DNA of 64,000 nt from NCBI RefSeq assembly GCF_017488845.2, contig NZ_CP083370.1, positions 1,674,001 to 1,738,000 on the forward strand, in the 5' to 3' direction. Source of the stretch: Ensifer canadensis. GTDB taxonomy: Bacteria > Pseudomonadota > Alphaproteobacteria > Rhizobiales > Rhizobiaceae. Below the pieces are notes generated by a model. The model saw only the letters and a list, made by a program, of their open reading frames with translations. It did not search any database and was not told the DNA's origin. Numbering within the stretch: position 1 is the stretch's first letter; each line of letters begins with the position of its first letter. Shown piece after piece: positions 19,861-29,575 of the stretch. The position numbers and the translations under genes were made by a program.

Positions 19861-19873
19861 CCCGCCGGCTCGC

Positions 19874-22370
19874 TCAAGCCGCGTAGTTCGATCCATAGCC
19901 ACGGCCATAGGCCTGGCTCGCGACCGTCGAGGTACCGGTCTTGAAACGCTCGATCTTTTCGTTGAGCGCCTCGACCTGCCGGCGCAGGCCGTGGATCTCG
20001 GCGGTGTTTTCCTCCACCATGGCCGCATTCTGCTGGGTGAGCAGCTCGACCTCGTGCACCGCCGAGTTGACCTCGTTGAGCCCCGTATATTGGTCGGCGG
20101 CGGCGGCCTCGATGTTGCTGACGAGCTGATGGATGGTGCCGATGTGGTCGTTGATCACTGCAAGCGCGTCGCCGGTTTCCTTCACCAGCGCCACGCCGCT
20201 TCTGACCTGCGCCGAACTGTCGGAAATCAACCCCTTAATCTCACGCGCAGCACCAGCACAACGCTGGGCGAGCTCCCGTACCTCCTGCGCGACCACGGCA
20301 AAGCCGCGACCCGCCTCGCCCGCCCGCGCCGCCTCGACGCCGGCATTGAGCGCCAGAAGGTTGGTCTGGAAGGCGATCTCGTCGACGACGCTGATGATCG
20401 TGCTGATCTTCTCGGACGAGCGGTTGATCTCCGCCATGGCGTCGATCGCCTTGGCGACGACCTGGCCAGAATGCTTGGCGTAGGAATTGGTCTCGTCGAC
20501 CGAGACAGTGGTCTTGCGGGCGCTTTCGGCCGTCGAGCGAACGATCTCTGTCAGCTGGCGCAAGGCGCGCGAGCTTTCCTCGAGCGCGGCCGCCTGCTGC
20601 TCCGTCCGCCGCGCCAGTACGCACATCGCTGAGCGTGGCGCGCAGTGCCTCGACAGCGTTGTTGTAGGTGCGCGCCATGATCACGTAGTCGGCCGGCAGG
20701 TCTTCCGCCATGCCTTCTTCGAGATTGCCGGCGGCAAGCTCCGCCAGCACGTCAGAAAGCGCGTTAAGCGCCTGCATCTGTTCGGCCTCGATCCTGGCAC
20801 GCTCTTCGGCGCGGCGGGCTTCGTCTTCCGCCGATAACGTACGGGCGGCCTCCGCCTCGCGTCCCAACCGGACGTTTTCGACCGCGTTGTCGCGGAACAC
20901 CGCTACAGAACGCACCATGTCGCCGATCTCGTCGCCGCGGTTGCGGCCTTCGATCGCCACGTCGAGATCGCCGTTGGCAAGCCGGGTCATCGTCTCGGTC
21001 ACGCGCTTCAACGGGCCGCGCAGGGTCTCGACCAGCATCAGGCCGCCGACGATTGCAAGCAGCGTTCCGGCCACCATCGCCACGATCGACATGTCAGCCG
21101 AACGCTGGCTGTCGACCTTGCCGGCTTCCTGGGCGCTGCTGACGAAGCTTTCCAGCGTCGCACTCGCACCGGCAACCAGTGTCGAGGCCGCGGTCTTGGC
21201 TTCCTGCCAGCGCCCGCCGACGTCGATCAGCGCGGCCGTGCCCTTGTCGATGTTGTCGAGCGACGGCTTGAGCTTGGCCGGCAGGTCACGCAGCGCGGCA
21301 TTCTTGCCACCAAGCTCCGACAGTTTCGCCGCGCTGTCACGAACGGCCTGAATATCGGCCAGCACCAGATCGCGGCCTTCCGCGTCGAGCTTGCGGTGTA
21401 GCTCGCTGATATGCAGCCGCGTGCTGTCTAGCCCCTTGAAGGTATCGCCCATCAGCGCGATCAGCGTCTTCAACTGCGAGATCTCGCTGTCCATGCCGAC
21501 GAAACGCTTGGCGGCTGTGTCGGAGTTCTTGGCCGCTTCCTTGGCGAAGTCGGCCTCGTATTTCGAGAACTTGCTGAGGATCGGCACCAACGCGTTCTTC
21601 TTGGTCTCGCTGTCTTCAGCGCCGGCAAGGATCGCCTGGACCTTCAGCGCCAAATCCTTCAGCTCGGCAATCGGCTTTTGAACCTTTTCGGAAGCGATCG
21701 TCTCGGCGTCCTCGATCTGCTTGATGAGGTGCGGCAGCAACTTGCCCGCCTGATCGATCTTGGCGTCGGCGTTCGCCGCCATCGTCACCGGTAGGCGGAA
21801 TTTCTTGATCCGCTCGGCGATCCCCTGATAGGCGGCGGCATCGAACAGCAGCGCCTTGGCAAACGCTTCCTTCTCACCCGATTCCTTGCGGATGATGTCG
21901 ATCTGTTTGTAGGCGCTGTTGCCCTGCGTCGTCATGTCTGTCAGCGCCGCCTCGAGCGAAGCCGTCACCTGATCCTGTTCGACCTTGATCGACCAGAGCT
22001 TTTCGGTCTGGGCGCGCATGGCTTCACCGAGCGACAGCACGGAGGCGATCTCTGACTTGTCAGCCTCGCGCGTCAGTAAGCCGTCAAGCGAACGGACGCC
22101 GCTTTCCTGTTCGTCGATCTGGGCGCTGAGCGCCCCTCGCGTTTCTTCGCTCGGCGCATCGGCAAAACTCTGGAGCGCGCTGCGCAGCGCCTGGAAATCC
22201 GAGAGATTGTTGATGGTTTCGCGCGTCACGGTCATGTGGCCGTTCAGCGTTCGCGCCGTGAAGAAGCCGATGAGGCCGATACCCGCGATCAGAGCCACCA
22301 GAGGAACCACGAAGAGCAGAACCTTCGTGACGATTCGCAGTCGCTGTAATAGACGATCGATGAAAGACAT
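19874..22370 (-). pseudogene. Methyl-accepting chemotaxis protein, broken by internal deletion/frameshift
   Basis: The frame from 22370 (MSFIDRLLQRLRIVTK) encodes a membrane helix, a periplasmic helical sensor, a second helix near residue 340, HAMP-like segments and AVEALRATLSDV, then goes out of frame near 20625. The signalling domain continues in a second frame from [14 protein letters not shown] through [16 protein letters not shown] to 19874. Compared with the intact receptor at 52183-53997, about 20 residues between these two parts are missing, so this is a deletion of a length not divisible by three rather than one lost base. The second part has no good start of its own. Confidence 0.85.
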
Positions 22371-22825
22371 TGCGGACCCCAGATTATTCTTATGTGAGAC
22401 ATGTCCGCGCGGTGGCTTCTTCTTGCTGGAAGCACGGGTGAAATATCGGCGGAAGCACCTCCCAGGCCCCGACCGACATCTCTGGAATGACGCGCCGCCA
22501 AGGTTCCGGCGCACGCCATCCACCGATCGCGTCATGCGATTGGAAGCGGAATCATCGATGACGATAGGCAGTGAAACTTAAGATTCCGCGAATAGAAACC
22601 GGTTCGGGAGAACGCATTTTCTGCACGGCGGACAGTCTTCGTCCGGGTTGATCTCGCCATTGCCCGAAAATTCTACTTGCGCTGGAAGAAAAATCCGCCG
22701 TCGGCGGGTTGGTGTTTGCACAAAATGGCGGCCGATGCTTAAACGGTATGCGAGATCCGGCAACGGATTCGCCTTCCCATCCGCCGTCAGGTTTCCGCCC
22801 GATCCGGCGCCGCAGGACAGCCCGC
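22371..22825. other. Intergenic region between divergent mcp and DMT genes
   Basis: 455 bases with no convincing frame, RNA or long repeat. It should contain the promoters of both flanking genes. A short GC palindrome (CCGCCGTCGGCGG) lies at about 22697-22709. Confidence 0.4.
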
Positions 22826-23734
22826 ATGCAATCCTCCAGCAATTTCCGCGGCATCGTCTTCATGTGCCTGGCGATGGTCGCCTTCTCCTGCAACGACGCC
22901 TTGGTGAAATCGGTGACCGGGGCGATGAATGTCGGCCAAATCCTGTTCGTGCGCGGGCTGCTGACCACCTTGATGGTGATCGTCATCGCCCGGCATTTCC
23001 GGGCATTTCGTCCGCTTCGCACCATGATGAAGCCGGTCATCATCCTGCGCATCATCATGGAGGCGCTGGCGTCCATCACCTACATCTCGGCGCTCGGACA
23101 GATTCCGCTCGCCAATGCATCCGCGATCATGCAGGCGCTGCCGCTGGCCGTGACGCTCGGCGCCGCCGTATTCCTCGGCGAGCCGGTCGGCTGGCGGCGC
23201 TGGACCGCCATCTTCGTCGGCTTCATCGGCGTGCTGATCGTCCTTCGCCCGGGGCCGGAAGGTTTTACACCGGCCGCACTCACGGTCGTTGCCTGTGTCT
23301 TCTGCACAGCCACGCGCGATCTTTGCACCCGCCGCATCGACCACGACATCCCCTCGCTCTACATCACGGTGACGACGGCGCTCGTGACGACCCTGGTCGG
23401 TGCCGCAATGATCGTACCGCTTGGCGGATGGCAGTCGATGTCCTCGACCACGCTGACCCACATCGCTGCCGCAAGCCTGCTTCTGATGGTCGGATACCAG
23501 ACGATCGTGCTTGCCATGCGCGGTGGCGATATCTCCGTTATCGCGCCCTTTCGCTACACCAGCCTGCTGTTTGCGATCACGATCGGCATTTTCTTCTTCT
23601 CGGAGAAGCCGGATGCATGGATGCTGCTTGGTGTTGCCGTGATCATCGGTTCCGGCCTCTACACCTTCTATCGCGAGAGCCGGCGCGGCAAGAAGCCGAT
23701 AGCCCAAAGCTCGCTGACCGGACCGCTCGAATAG
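22826..23734 (+). CDS. DMT-family (EamA) transporter
   Basis: 302 residues with about ten hydrophobic segments in two EamA repeats (first around residues 8-140, second around 150-285). Inner-membrane drug/metabolite exporter; the substrate is unknown. Start 22826 (MQSSSNFRG) follows AGGACA. mobA begins 16 bases after its stop, so the three genes DMT-mobA-mobB probably form an operon. Confidence 0.88.
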   Translation: MQSSSNFRGIVFMCLAMVAFSCNDALVKSVTGAMNVGQILFVRGLLTTLMVIVIARHFRAFRPLRTMMKPVIILRIIMEALASITYISALGQIPLANASAIMQALPLAVTLGAAVFLGEPVGWRRWTAIFVGFIGVLIVLRPGPEGFTPAALTVVACVFCTATRDLCTRRIDHDIPSLYITVTTALVTTLVGAAMIVPLGGWQSMSSTTLTHIAAASLLLMVGYQTIVLAMRGGDISVIAPFRYTSLLFAITIGIFFFSEKPDAWMLLGVAVIIGSGLYTFYRESRRGKKPIAQSSLTGPLE

Positions 23735-23750
23735 GAACAACGAAAGCCCG

Positions 23751-24416
23751 ATGCCAACAGTCAAGACACCAGATGCGAGACACCCACCGTGGCCGGCCGT
23801 GATCCTTGCCGGCGGGCTTTCACGCCGGATGGGTCATGCGAAGTCCGGATTGAGCCTCGGCGGAAAGACGATGCTATCGCGGATTATCGACAGGCTCCGG
23901 CCACAGGTCGCAAGCATCGCCATCAACCTCAACGGCGCAGCCGAGCAGAAGACGATCGTGGGGCATCCTGTCATCGCCGATACCGTGCCCGGCTTTCTTG
24001 GCCCACTCGCCGGTGTATTGACCGCCATGCGCCACACGGCCGCCATCACGCCGGCAGCAACGCATGTCCTCGTCGTGCCCACCGATACGCCCTTCTTCCC
24101 GCACGACCTCGCCCAACGCCTGACCGATGCGATGACGCAGCGCGAGCAGATTGCCGTTGCGTTATCCGATGACGCCCTGCATCCGCTTTTTGCCCTATGG
24201 CCGGTCGCGCTCGCCGATGACCTAGAACACTGGATCACAACCGACCCAAAACGCCGCGTGCGCGCCTTCATCGAGCGCCATCCATCGGTCACGGTCGATT
24301 TTCCGATGACCACCACAGCCAGTGGATTGTTCGACCCCTTCTTCAACGTCAACACACCAGACGATCTGCTGCGGGCAGAGGAATGGCTTCGCATTCTCGG
24401 GGAGAACAGCGCATGA
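23751..24416 (+). CDS. mobA: Molybdenum cofactor guanylyltransferase
   Basis: Transfers GMP from GTP to molybdopterin. The 221 residues include the nucleotide-binding LAGGLSRRMGHAKSGLSLGG, the metal-binding DTPFF and NVNTPDDL near the end. Length is typical. It overlaps mobB by 4 bases (ATGA), indicating translational coupling. Confidence 0.95.
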   Translation: MPTVKTPDARHPPWPAVILAGGLSRRMGHAKSGLSLGGKTMLSRIIDRLRPQVASIAINLNGAAEQKTIVGHPVIADTVPGFLGPLAGVLTAMRHTAAITPAATHVLVVPTDTPFFPHDLAQRLTDAMTQREQIAVALSDDALHPLFALWPVALADDLEHWITTDPKRRVRAFIERHPSVTVDFPMTTTASGLFDPFFNVNTPDDLLRAEEWLRILGENSA

Positions 24417-24940
24417 CTGCGACGAAAATCTTCGGCATCGCCGGCTGGAAGAATTCCGGCAAGACCGGGCTTATGGTCCGGCTTGTCAGCGAACTGACAC
24501 GGCGCGGCTTCGTCGTCTCGACCGTCAAGCACGCTCATCATGACTTCGACATCGACAAGGTGGGCGCCGACAGCTACCGCCACCGGGAGGCAGGCGCCCA
24601 CGAAGTCACGATCGTGTCAGGCACGCGCTTCGCGATCATGCATGAACTGCGCGGCGGGCCGGAACCGAGTTTCGAGGAAATCATCGCCCGGCTCGCCCCG
24701 TGCGATCTGGTTCTGGTCGAAGGCTACAAGCGCGAGCCGATCCCGAAGATCGAGTCCCGTCGGCTGGAATCGGCCAACCGCGAACCTCTGGCTCCGACCG
24801 ATCCGCATATCTGCGCCATTGCCGCCGATCACCCGGTTACGGACACGGATCTGCCCGTGTTCGATCTCGACGACACGAATACGATTGCCGATTTTGTCGA
24901 GCGCGTGACCGGCTTGCAAAGCAACAGCGGCGCTCGTTAA
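24413..24940 (+). CDS. mobB: Molybdopterin-guanine dinucleotide biosynthesis protein B
   Basis: 175-residue P-loop GTPase that assists MobA. It has Walker A GWKNSGKTGL, the HHDFDIDKVGADSYRHREAG segment and the DLVLVEGYKREPIPKIE motif diagnostic for MobB. Starts inside the mobA stop. No terminator is evident; 75 non-coding bases separate it from the convergent deacetylase gene. Confidence 0.95.
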   Translation: MTATKIFGIAGWKNSGKTGLMVRLVSELTRRGFVVSTVKHAHHDFDIDKVGADSYRHREAGAHEVTIVSGTRFAIMHELRGGPEPSFEEIIARLAPCDLVLVEGYKREPIPKIESRRLESANREPLAPTDPHICAIAADHPVTDTDLPVFDLDDTNTIADFVERVTGLQSNSGAR

Positions 24941-25015
24941 CGCCGTCATGTCATTGCTGAGCAAGCGAAACGCAGGGCTTACCCGCGCGAAGTCACGACA
25001 CGCGGTCGAACAGAG

Positions 25016-25759
25016 TCAGTTGGTGGCGCCGACTGTCATTTCATCGGGAATATCGTTGAGGCGGACGAAGCTGTAGCCTTTTGCCTTTAAGTCGAGAATA
25101 CCGCGAGCGACGCCGGCGCCGGCGGCGTGCGTCGGCTGGTTGATATGGGCGATGATGACGTCGCCGTCCCGGGCGTTGCGGATGCGCTTCTCTGCCATGG
25201 CCGCCCCGAGCAGCGACCCGCCGTCGCCATTTACGGAATAGCCGGCGATGCGGTAGCCCATTTCGCGGATCTGGCTCATCGAGGTGTGGGTGTATTTCGC
25301 CGTCGCGCCGCGGAACCAGCGTGGTGCGGCAAGGCCATGCGCCTTGATTGCGGCCGCGCCACCGTCGACCTCGGCCGCAACGGCAGCGCTCGAGCCTGCC
25401 GCAGCCAACCCATAGACAGAGACCTTGATGTCGATCGGCGGCACATGCATGGCGCCATGATCCTCGATCTCGAACAGGTCCGGGTGCGCCTTCATCATCT
25501 CGACCACCAGCCCGTTGCGCTTCAACCAGCGCGCCGTCACAAAGATCGTCGCCGGAATGCGGTTCTCGATCAGGGTTCCGAGGATGCGCATGTCGGTTGC
25601 GCCGCTGCAGGCGTCAAGCGTCAACGCCACGCGCGGAGGTTGGTCCCTGCCCAAAGGATTGCTCGGAAGCCGCAGGTCCGGTTCGACGAGTGCCGGCGCC
25701 GCAGTGGCGGACTGGGCAAACAGGGCAAGGGAGGCAATGAGAAGAGCAGCGGTTTTCAT
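25016..25759 (-). CDS. Polysaccharide deacetylase family protein (NodB homology)
   Basis: 247 residues with a signal peptide (MKTAALLIASLALFAQSATA). NodB-type motifs: LTLDACSG (catalytic Asp; a second Asp is replaced), EDHGAMHVP with two metal-binding histidines, and RWFRGATAKY. A periplasmic carbohydrate esterase is likely, acting on peptidoglycan or exopolysaccharide; the first motif departs from the usual TFDD, so activity is not certain. It lies downstream of the OmpA gene, separated by a terminator. Confidence 0.85.
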   Translation of the reverse strand: MKTAALLIASLALFAQSATAAPALVEPDLRLPSNPLGRDQPPRVALTLDACSGATDMRILGTLIENRIPATIFVTARWLKRNGLVVEMMKAHPDLFEIEDHGAMHVPPIDIKVSVYGLAAAGSSAAVAAEVDGGAAAIKAHGLAAPRWFRGATAKYTHTSMSQIREMGYRIAGYSVNGDGGSLLGAAMAEKRIRNARDGDVIIAHINQPTHAAGAGVARGILDLKAKGYSFVRLNDIPDEMTVGATN

Positions 25760-25796
25760 GGCAATCCGGAATGAAGAAGAAGAATGGAAACGGCAG

Positions 25797-25822
25797 AAAC
25801 CCGCCCTGTGACGGGCGGGTTT
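25797..25822 (-). terminator. Terminator after the OmpA-family gene
   Basis: Perfect 10-bp stem AAACCCGCCC/GGGCGGGTTT with a 6-base loop, 38 bases past the ompA-like stop. Confidence 0.7.
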
Positions 25823-25859
25823 CCGAAGATTTGCGCGGGCGACTGTGCCCGCGCTTTGA

Positions 25860-28208
25860 TCAGCGCTGGGCGACCGGGCGAACCAGCGGCGTCACGCGGC
25901 GAATGGTAACGCGGCGGTTCTGCTGCTCGGCGACCTCGGTGCGAACCTTGAGGAAGCGCTCGCCATAGCCCTGCGTCACCAGGTTTTCGGCAGGAATGCC
26001 GTAGACCTCGGTCAGAAGCGAGGCGACCGATTCGGCGCGCTGGTCGGAAAGCACCAGGTTCGAGCGGTCGGAGCCGACAGCGTCGGTATGACCTTCGATG
26101 AAGAAGGTTTCACCCGGATCCTTGGCCAGCACCTTCTCCATGGCGGCGGCAACGCTGCGCATGGTCTTTGCCTGCGACATCGACACTTCGGCACTGCCCG
26201 TCGGGAAGGTGATGGTGTCGAGGTCGATGCGGCGAACCTTGTCGCGCAGACGCGCGGAGTGCCGCACTTCGTCGATCGTATAGACGCGCTCTACGCGCTC
26301 CACCGGCGGTTCGGCCAGGAAGTCGTAGTAGTCACGGTCCGGATCTTCGGAAACATCGGCGATGTATTCGCGAACCGGGATGCGCAGGCGCATCGGCGGC
26401 AGCTCGTAGCCGACGTCGATGATCGCCGGACGCGGACCTTCGTCGCGCTCAGGCGCGTAGATCATCAGGTACTCGTTGCCATCACGGTCGACACGCGAGC
26501 GCTGCAGGATGTCGCCATAGCGGTTGTAGACCGTGACGATCCGGTAGCCGCCGGGACGAACGATGGTTTCGCGGGTGCGGCCACGCGGCAGCTCGTCGTA
26601 GAAGGTCTCTTCCGCATCGCGGCGAAGGCGTGGACGATCGTCGCCGCGAACGAAGATCTGGTCGCCAACGCCGAGGATGACGCGGTTGTCAATCTCCTGC
26701 ACCACCTCCACATTGGTGACGTTGTTCGTCACGTTGTTGACGGTCGTGTTGTTGTTGATCACCGTGTTGTTGACAATGGTGTTGTTGACGATGTTGGTCG
26801 TCTCGGGAACGGCGAATACCGGCACTTCCTCGACGCGCGTGCCCTTCTCGTTCAGGTTCGCTTCGATCTTCTGAGGCAAGTCAGCCTGAATCTCTGCCGG
26901 TATCTGCGCCTGCGAAGAGGCGTCATCGGTCGGCGCCGGAGCGGCTTCTTCCTGCGCACGCAGTTCTTCGCGCTGCTTCTGTCGGTCTTCGCGCGACTTG
27001 TTGCCGCCGGCATTGTCGGCGTCCTTGTCGCTGTCGAGAACGGCAGCGCCGTTTTCAACCGGCAGAACGACAGTTTCGTCTGACGCCGCGGGATCTTCGG
27101 CGATCTTCTGCTTTTCTTCCTCGGTGCGGGTGTCGACCACCTCCGGTACTGGCTGGACCTGAGGCTGCTGCTCAGCCGTCGCCGGCTGCTCGGTGCCCGG
27201 AGCCGGCTGTCCCTCGCCTGTCTGCGGCTCGGTTTGAGGCTCGACGGCGGGTGCTACGGCTTCGCCGGCATTCTGCCCGTCGGTTGCAGGCGGCTGTTCA
27301 CCGGCGTTCTGGCCTTCGGTCGCCGGCGGCTGACCGGTCGTCGCTTCGCCACCAGCCGGCGGGCAAGCGGTGGATGCATCCTGGCCTTCCGGCACGACGC
27401 ACTCGCCCTGCTGGGCCTTCTTGGCTTCATCGGCCTGGCGCTTGGCTTCTTCCTCGGCGGCCTTCTGCTGCTCGGCCGCCTGGCGGGCGGCTTCGTCCGC
27501 AGCCTTCTGCTCGTCCGCGGCCTTCTGCTGGGCTTCGCCTTCGGCAGCCTTCTGCTCGTCGGCGGCCTTCTGGGCTTCGGCGGCCTTTTCCTGTTCGGCA
27601 GCCTGGCGCGCAGCTTCGTCTTCGGCCGCCTTCTGCTGTTCGGCGGCCTTCTGTTGTTCTGCCGCCTGACGGGCCGCCTCCTCTTCGGCAGCCTTCTGGG
27701 CTTCGGCAGCCTTTTCCTGCTCGGCGGCCTGGCGTGCGGCTTCTTCTTCAGCCGCCTTCTGCTGCTCAGCCGCTTGCTGTTCCTGCTGTTTCCGCGCGGC
27801 TTCCTCTTCCGCAGCTCGCTGCGCTTCGGCAGCCTTCTCCTGCTCGGCGGCCTGGCGTGCGGCCTCTTCCTCGGCAGCGCGCTGCTGCTCGGCCGCCTGG
27901 CGGGCAGCCTCCTCTTCGGCGGCCTTCTGCTGTTCGGCGGCCTGCTGTTCCTGTTGCTGGCGCTGCGCTTCGGCTTCCGCCGCACGCTGCTGCTCCTCAG
28001 CGGCCCGCTGTTGTTCTTCCGCTGCGCGCTGCTGCTCTTCCGCCTGGCGCTGCTGCAGCAGAAGCTCTTCTTCCGATGGCTGCCCGCTTCCTTCCTGCGC
28101 CACTTCGAACGGCTTCATCAGGCTGTCGGCAAGGGCTGGTTGCACCGCAAGCGACACCGAGAGCACCGGTAGCGCCACGGTTGCGAATAGTCTGGATCGA
28201 ATCGACAT
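25860..28208 (-). CDS. Large OmpA-family protein with Ala/Glu/Gln-rich coiled-coil region
   Basis: 782 residues. A signal peptide (cleavage near QPALA) is followed by a very long low-complexity coiled coil at residues about 46-272 made of AAEEEAARQAAEQ-like units, a Pro/Gln-rich linker, a valine-asparagine stretch around 470-495 (NNTIVNNTVINNNTTVNN), and a C-terminal OmpA domain from about 660 with FIEGHTDAVGS and LSDQRAESV for peptidoglycan binding. It should tether the outer layer to the wall, with the coiled coil spanning the periplasm as in TolA. Start has a strong GAGGAAGGA site. Confidence 0.92.
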   Translation of the reverse strand: MSIRSRLFATVALPVLSVSLAVQPALADSLMKPFEVAQEGSGQPSEEELLLQQRQAEEQQRAAEEQQRAAEEQQRAAEAEAQRQQQEQQAAEQQKAAEEEAARQAAEQQRAAEEEAARQAAEQEKAAEAQRAAEEEAARKQQEQQAAEQQKAAEEEAARQAAEQEKAAEAQKAAEEEAARQAAEQQKAAEQQKAAEDEAARQAAEQEKAAEAQKAADEQKAAEGEAQQKAADEQKAADEAARQAAEQQKAAEEEAKRQADEAKKAQQGECVVPEGQDASTACPPAGGEATTGQPPATEGQNAGEQPPATDGQNAGEAVAPAVEPQTEPQTGEGQPAPGTEQPATAEQQPQVQPVPEVVDTRTEEEKQKIAEDPAASDETVVLPVENGAAVLDSDKDADNAGGNKSREDRQKQREELRAQEEAAPAPTDDASSQAQIPAEIQADLPQKIEANLNEKGTRVEEVPVFAVPETTNIVNNTIVNNTVINNNTTVNNVTNNVTNVEVVQEIDNRVILGVGDQIFVRGDDRPRLRRDAEETFYDELPRGRTRETIVRPGGYRIVTVYNRYGDILQRSRVDRDGNEYLMIYAPERDEGPRPAIIDVGYELPPMRLRIPVREYIADVSEDPDRDYYDFLAEPPVERVERVYTIDEVRHSARLRDKVRRIDLDTITFPTGSAEVSMSQAKTMRSVAAAMEKVLAKDPGETFFIEGHTDAVGSDRSNLVLSDQRAESVASLLTEVYGIPAENLVTQGYGERFLKVRTEVAEQQNRRVTIRRVTPLVRPVAQR
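27395..28070 (-). repeat. Degenerate in-frame tandem repeats in the OmpA-family gene
   Basis: About 675 bases of imperfect units coding AAEQ/AAEEEAARQ blocks. The units vary at third positions, so this is an old expansion rather than a fresh one, but it is a likely place for length variation between strains. Confidence 0.75.
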
Positions 28209-28623
28209 AGTCTTCCTTCCTCGTCCTGGGAGGTCCCTTACCTGCCACTGTTACCCACCGGACAGCCAGTTCGGCAACAGGGGGTAGGCGTGAATTCTCA
28301 AGGGCCTTGATCCAAGCTTCCGGCTTTTTTGTGTTGCCGGCCAAACGAGCCGCCAACCCAACGCCCGCACCTCAGATCGGTTCCCGTAATAGGGCTAACC
28401 AAAGCAAGATTAACCGCCCCTGAACGCACCGTTCATGTTCGCTTGGATCATGGCCAGTGCAATCTCCGGTCGAAATTCTTTTCCCGGCGAGCGTTGTCGC
28501 TTTCCAGTTGATTTTTGCGGGAAAACAGTACGAATATCGCCTCAACCGGTGGCAAGCGCCCCGGTCAAGATAGGCATCCGTGAAGAACAAGAAACCGGAT
28601 GTCGGCCAACAGAGAGGACTATC
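28209..28623. other. Intergenic region between divergent ompA-like and amino acid transporter genes
   Basis: 415 bases with no gene-like frame. It should hold both promoters. A short GCCGGC-containing palindrome around T7 is present near 28318-28340 (CTTCCGGC, then TTTTTTG, then GCCGGCC), of unclear role. Confidence 0.4.
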
Positions 28624-29406
28624 ATGCGTATTTCCAGACGGCTGGCAGCCGCCGCATCGGCTGCCGTTTTCGTGCTCATGGCTGGCTCTGCCATGGCAGA
28701 TGGCGAAAAGGTCGTTATCGGCACGGAAGGCGCCTACCCGCCCTTCAACAATCTCGAATCAGACGGCACGCTGACCGGCTTCGACGTCGACATCGCCAAG
28801 GCCCTCTGCGTCGAGATGAAGGTCGAATGCACGTTCGTGACGCAGGACTGGGACGGCATCATTCCGGCACTAATCGCCAAGAAGTTCGATGCAATCATCG
28901 CCTCCATGTCGATCACTGCCGAGCGCAAGGAAAAGGTCGACTTCACCAACAAGTACTACAACACGCCGCCGGCGATCGTGGTGCCGAAGGATTCGCCGAT
29001 CACCGAAGCAACCGAGGCAGCACTTGCCGGCAAGTCGCTTGGTGCTCAGGGCTCGACCACCCACTCCAACTATGCCGAAGCGCATATGAAGGAAGCGGAC
29101 ATCAAGCTCTATCCGACCGCTGAAGAGTACAAGCTCGACATCGTCAACGGCCGCATCGACGCGGTGATCGACGACGTCGTCGTTCTTTCCGAGTGGCTGA
29201 AGTCGGCTGACGGCGCATGCTGCAAGCTGCTCGGCACGCTGCCGGTTGATCCTGTCATCAACGGCGAAGGCGCCGGCATCGCGGTGCGCAAGGGCGATGA
29301 CGCGCTGCGCGAGAAGTTCAACAAGGCGATCGAAGCCATCCGCGCCAACGGCAAGTACAAGGAAATCAACGAAAAGTACTTCCCGTTCGACGTTTATGGC
29401 AGCTGA
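28624..29406 (+). CDS. Polar amino acid ABC transporter, substrate-binding protein
   Basis: 260 residues, family 3 solute-binding protein (HisJ/LAO/octopine-nopaline type). Signal peptide ends near SAMA; the mature part begins with VIGTEGAYPPFNN and contains GFDVDIAKALC and QDWDGIIPALIAKKFDAI. A basic or polar amino acid ligand is probable. Start 28624 is preceded by GAGAGGA. A hairpin in the gap to the permeases suggests it is made in excess over them. Confidence 0.92.
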   Translation: MRISRRLAAAASAAVFVLMAGSAMADGEKVVIGTEGAYPPFNNLESDGTLTGFDVDIAKALCVEMKVECTFVTQDWDGIIPALIAKKFDAIIASMSITAERKEKVDFTNKYYNTPPAIVVPKDSPITEATEAALAGKSLGAQGSTTHSNYAEAHMKEADIKLYPTAEEYKLDIVNGRIDAVIDDVVVLSEWLKSADGACCKLLGTLPVDPVINGEGAGIAVRKGDDALREKFNKAIEAIRANGKYKEINEKYFPFDVYGS

Positions 29407-29473
29407 TCGACGGCTTCCGGCCTGTTTTCCTAGTGAATCATGCCGGAAAAACGTTGGTTGATGAAAAAAATGC

Positions 29474-29506
29474 AACGGCGGATGGCTTGCCCTTCCGCCG
29501 TTTTTG
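29474..29506 (+). terminator. Intra-operon attenuating terminator
   Basis: 9-bp stem AACGGCGGA/TCCGCCGTT followed by TTTGTTTG, between the binding-protein gene and the permeases. Such partial terminators commonly lower expression of membrane subunits relative to the binding protein. Confidence 0.65.
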
Positions 29507-29575
29507 TTTGACAAGAAACTAAAACATAAGCGCGATCCATATCCATAAGAACAGCGCAAAGGGGAATTCTCTGAC

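Noticed and set aside
27234..28172. Leu/Phe/Gly-rich frame that looks like a repetitive membrane protein
   Set aside because: It is the antisense of the Ala/Glu/Gln repeats of the OmpA gene, which give GC-rich hydrophobic codons on the other strand.
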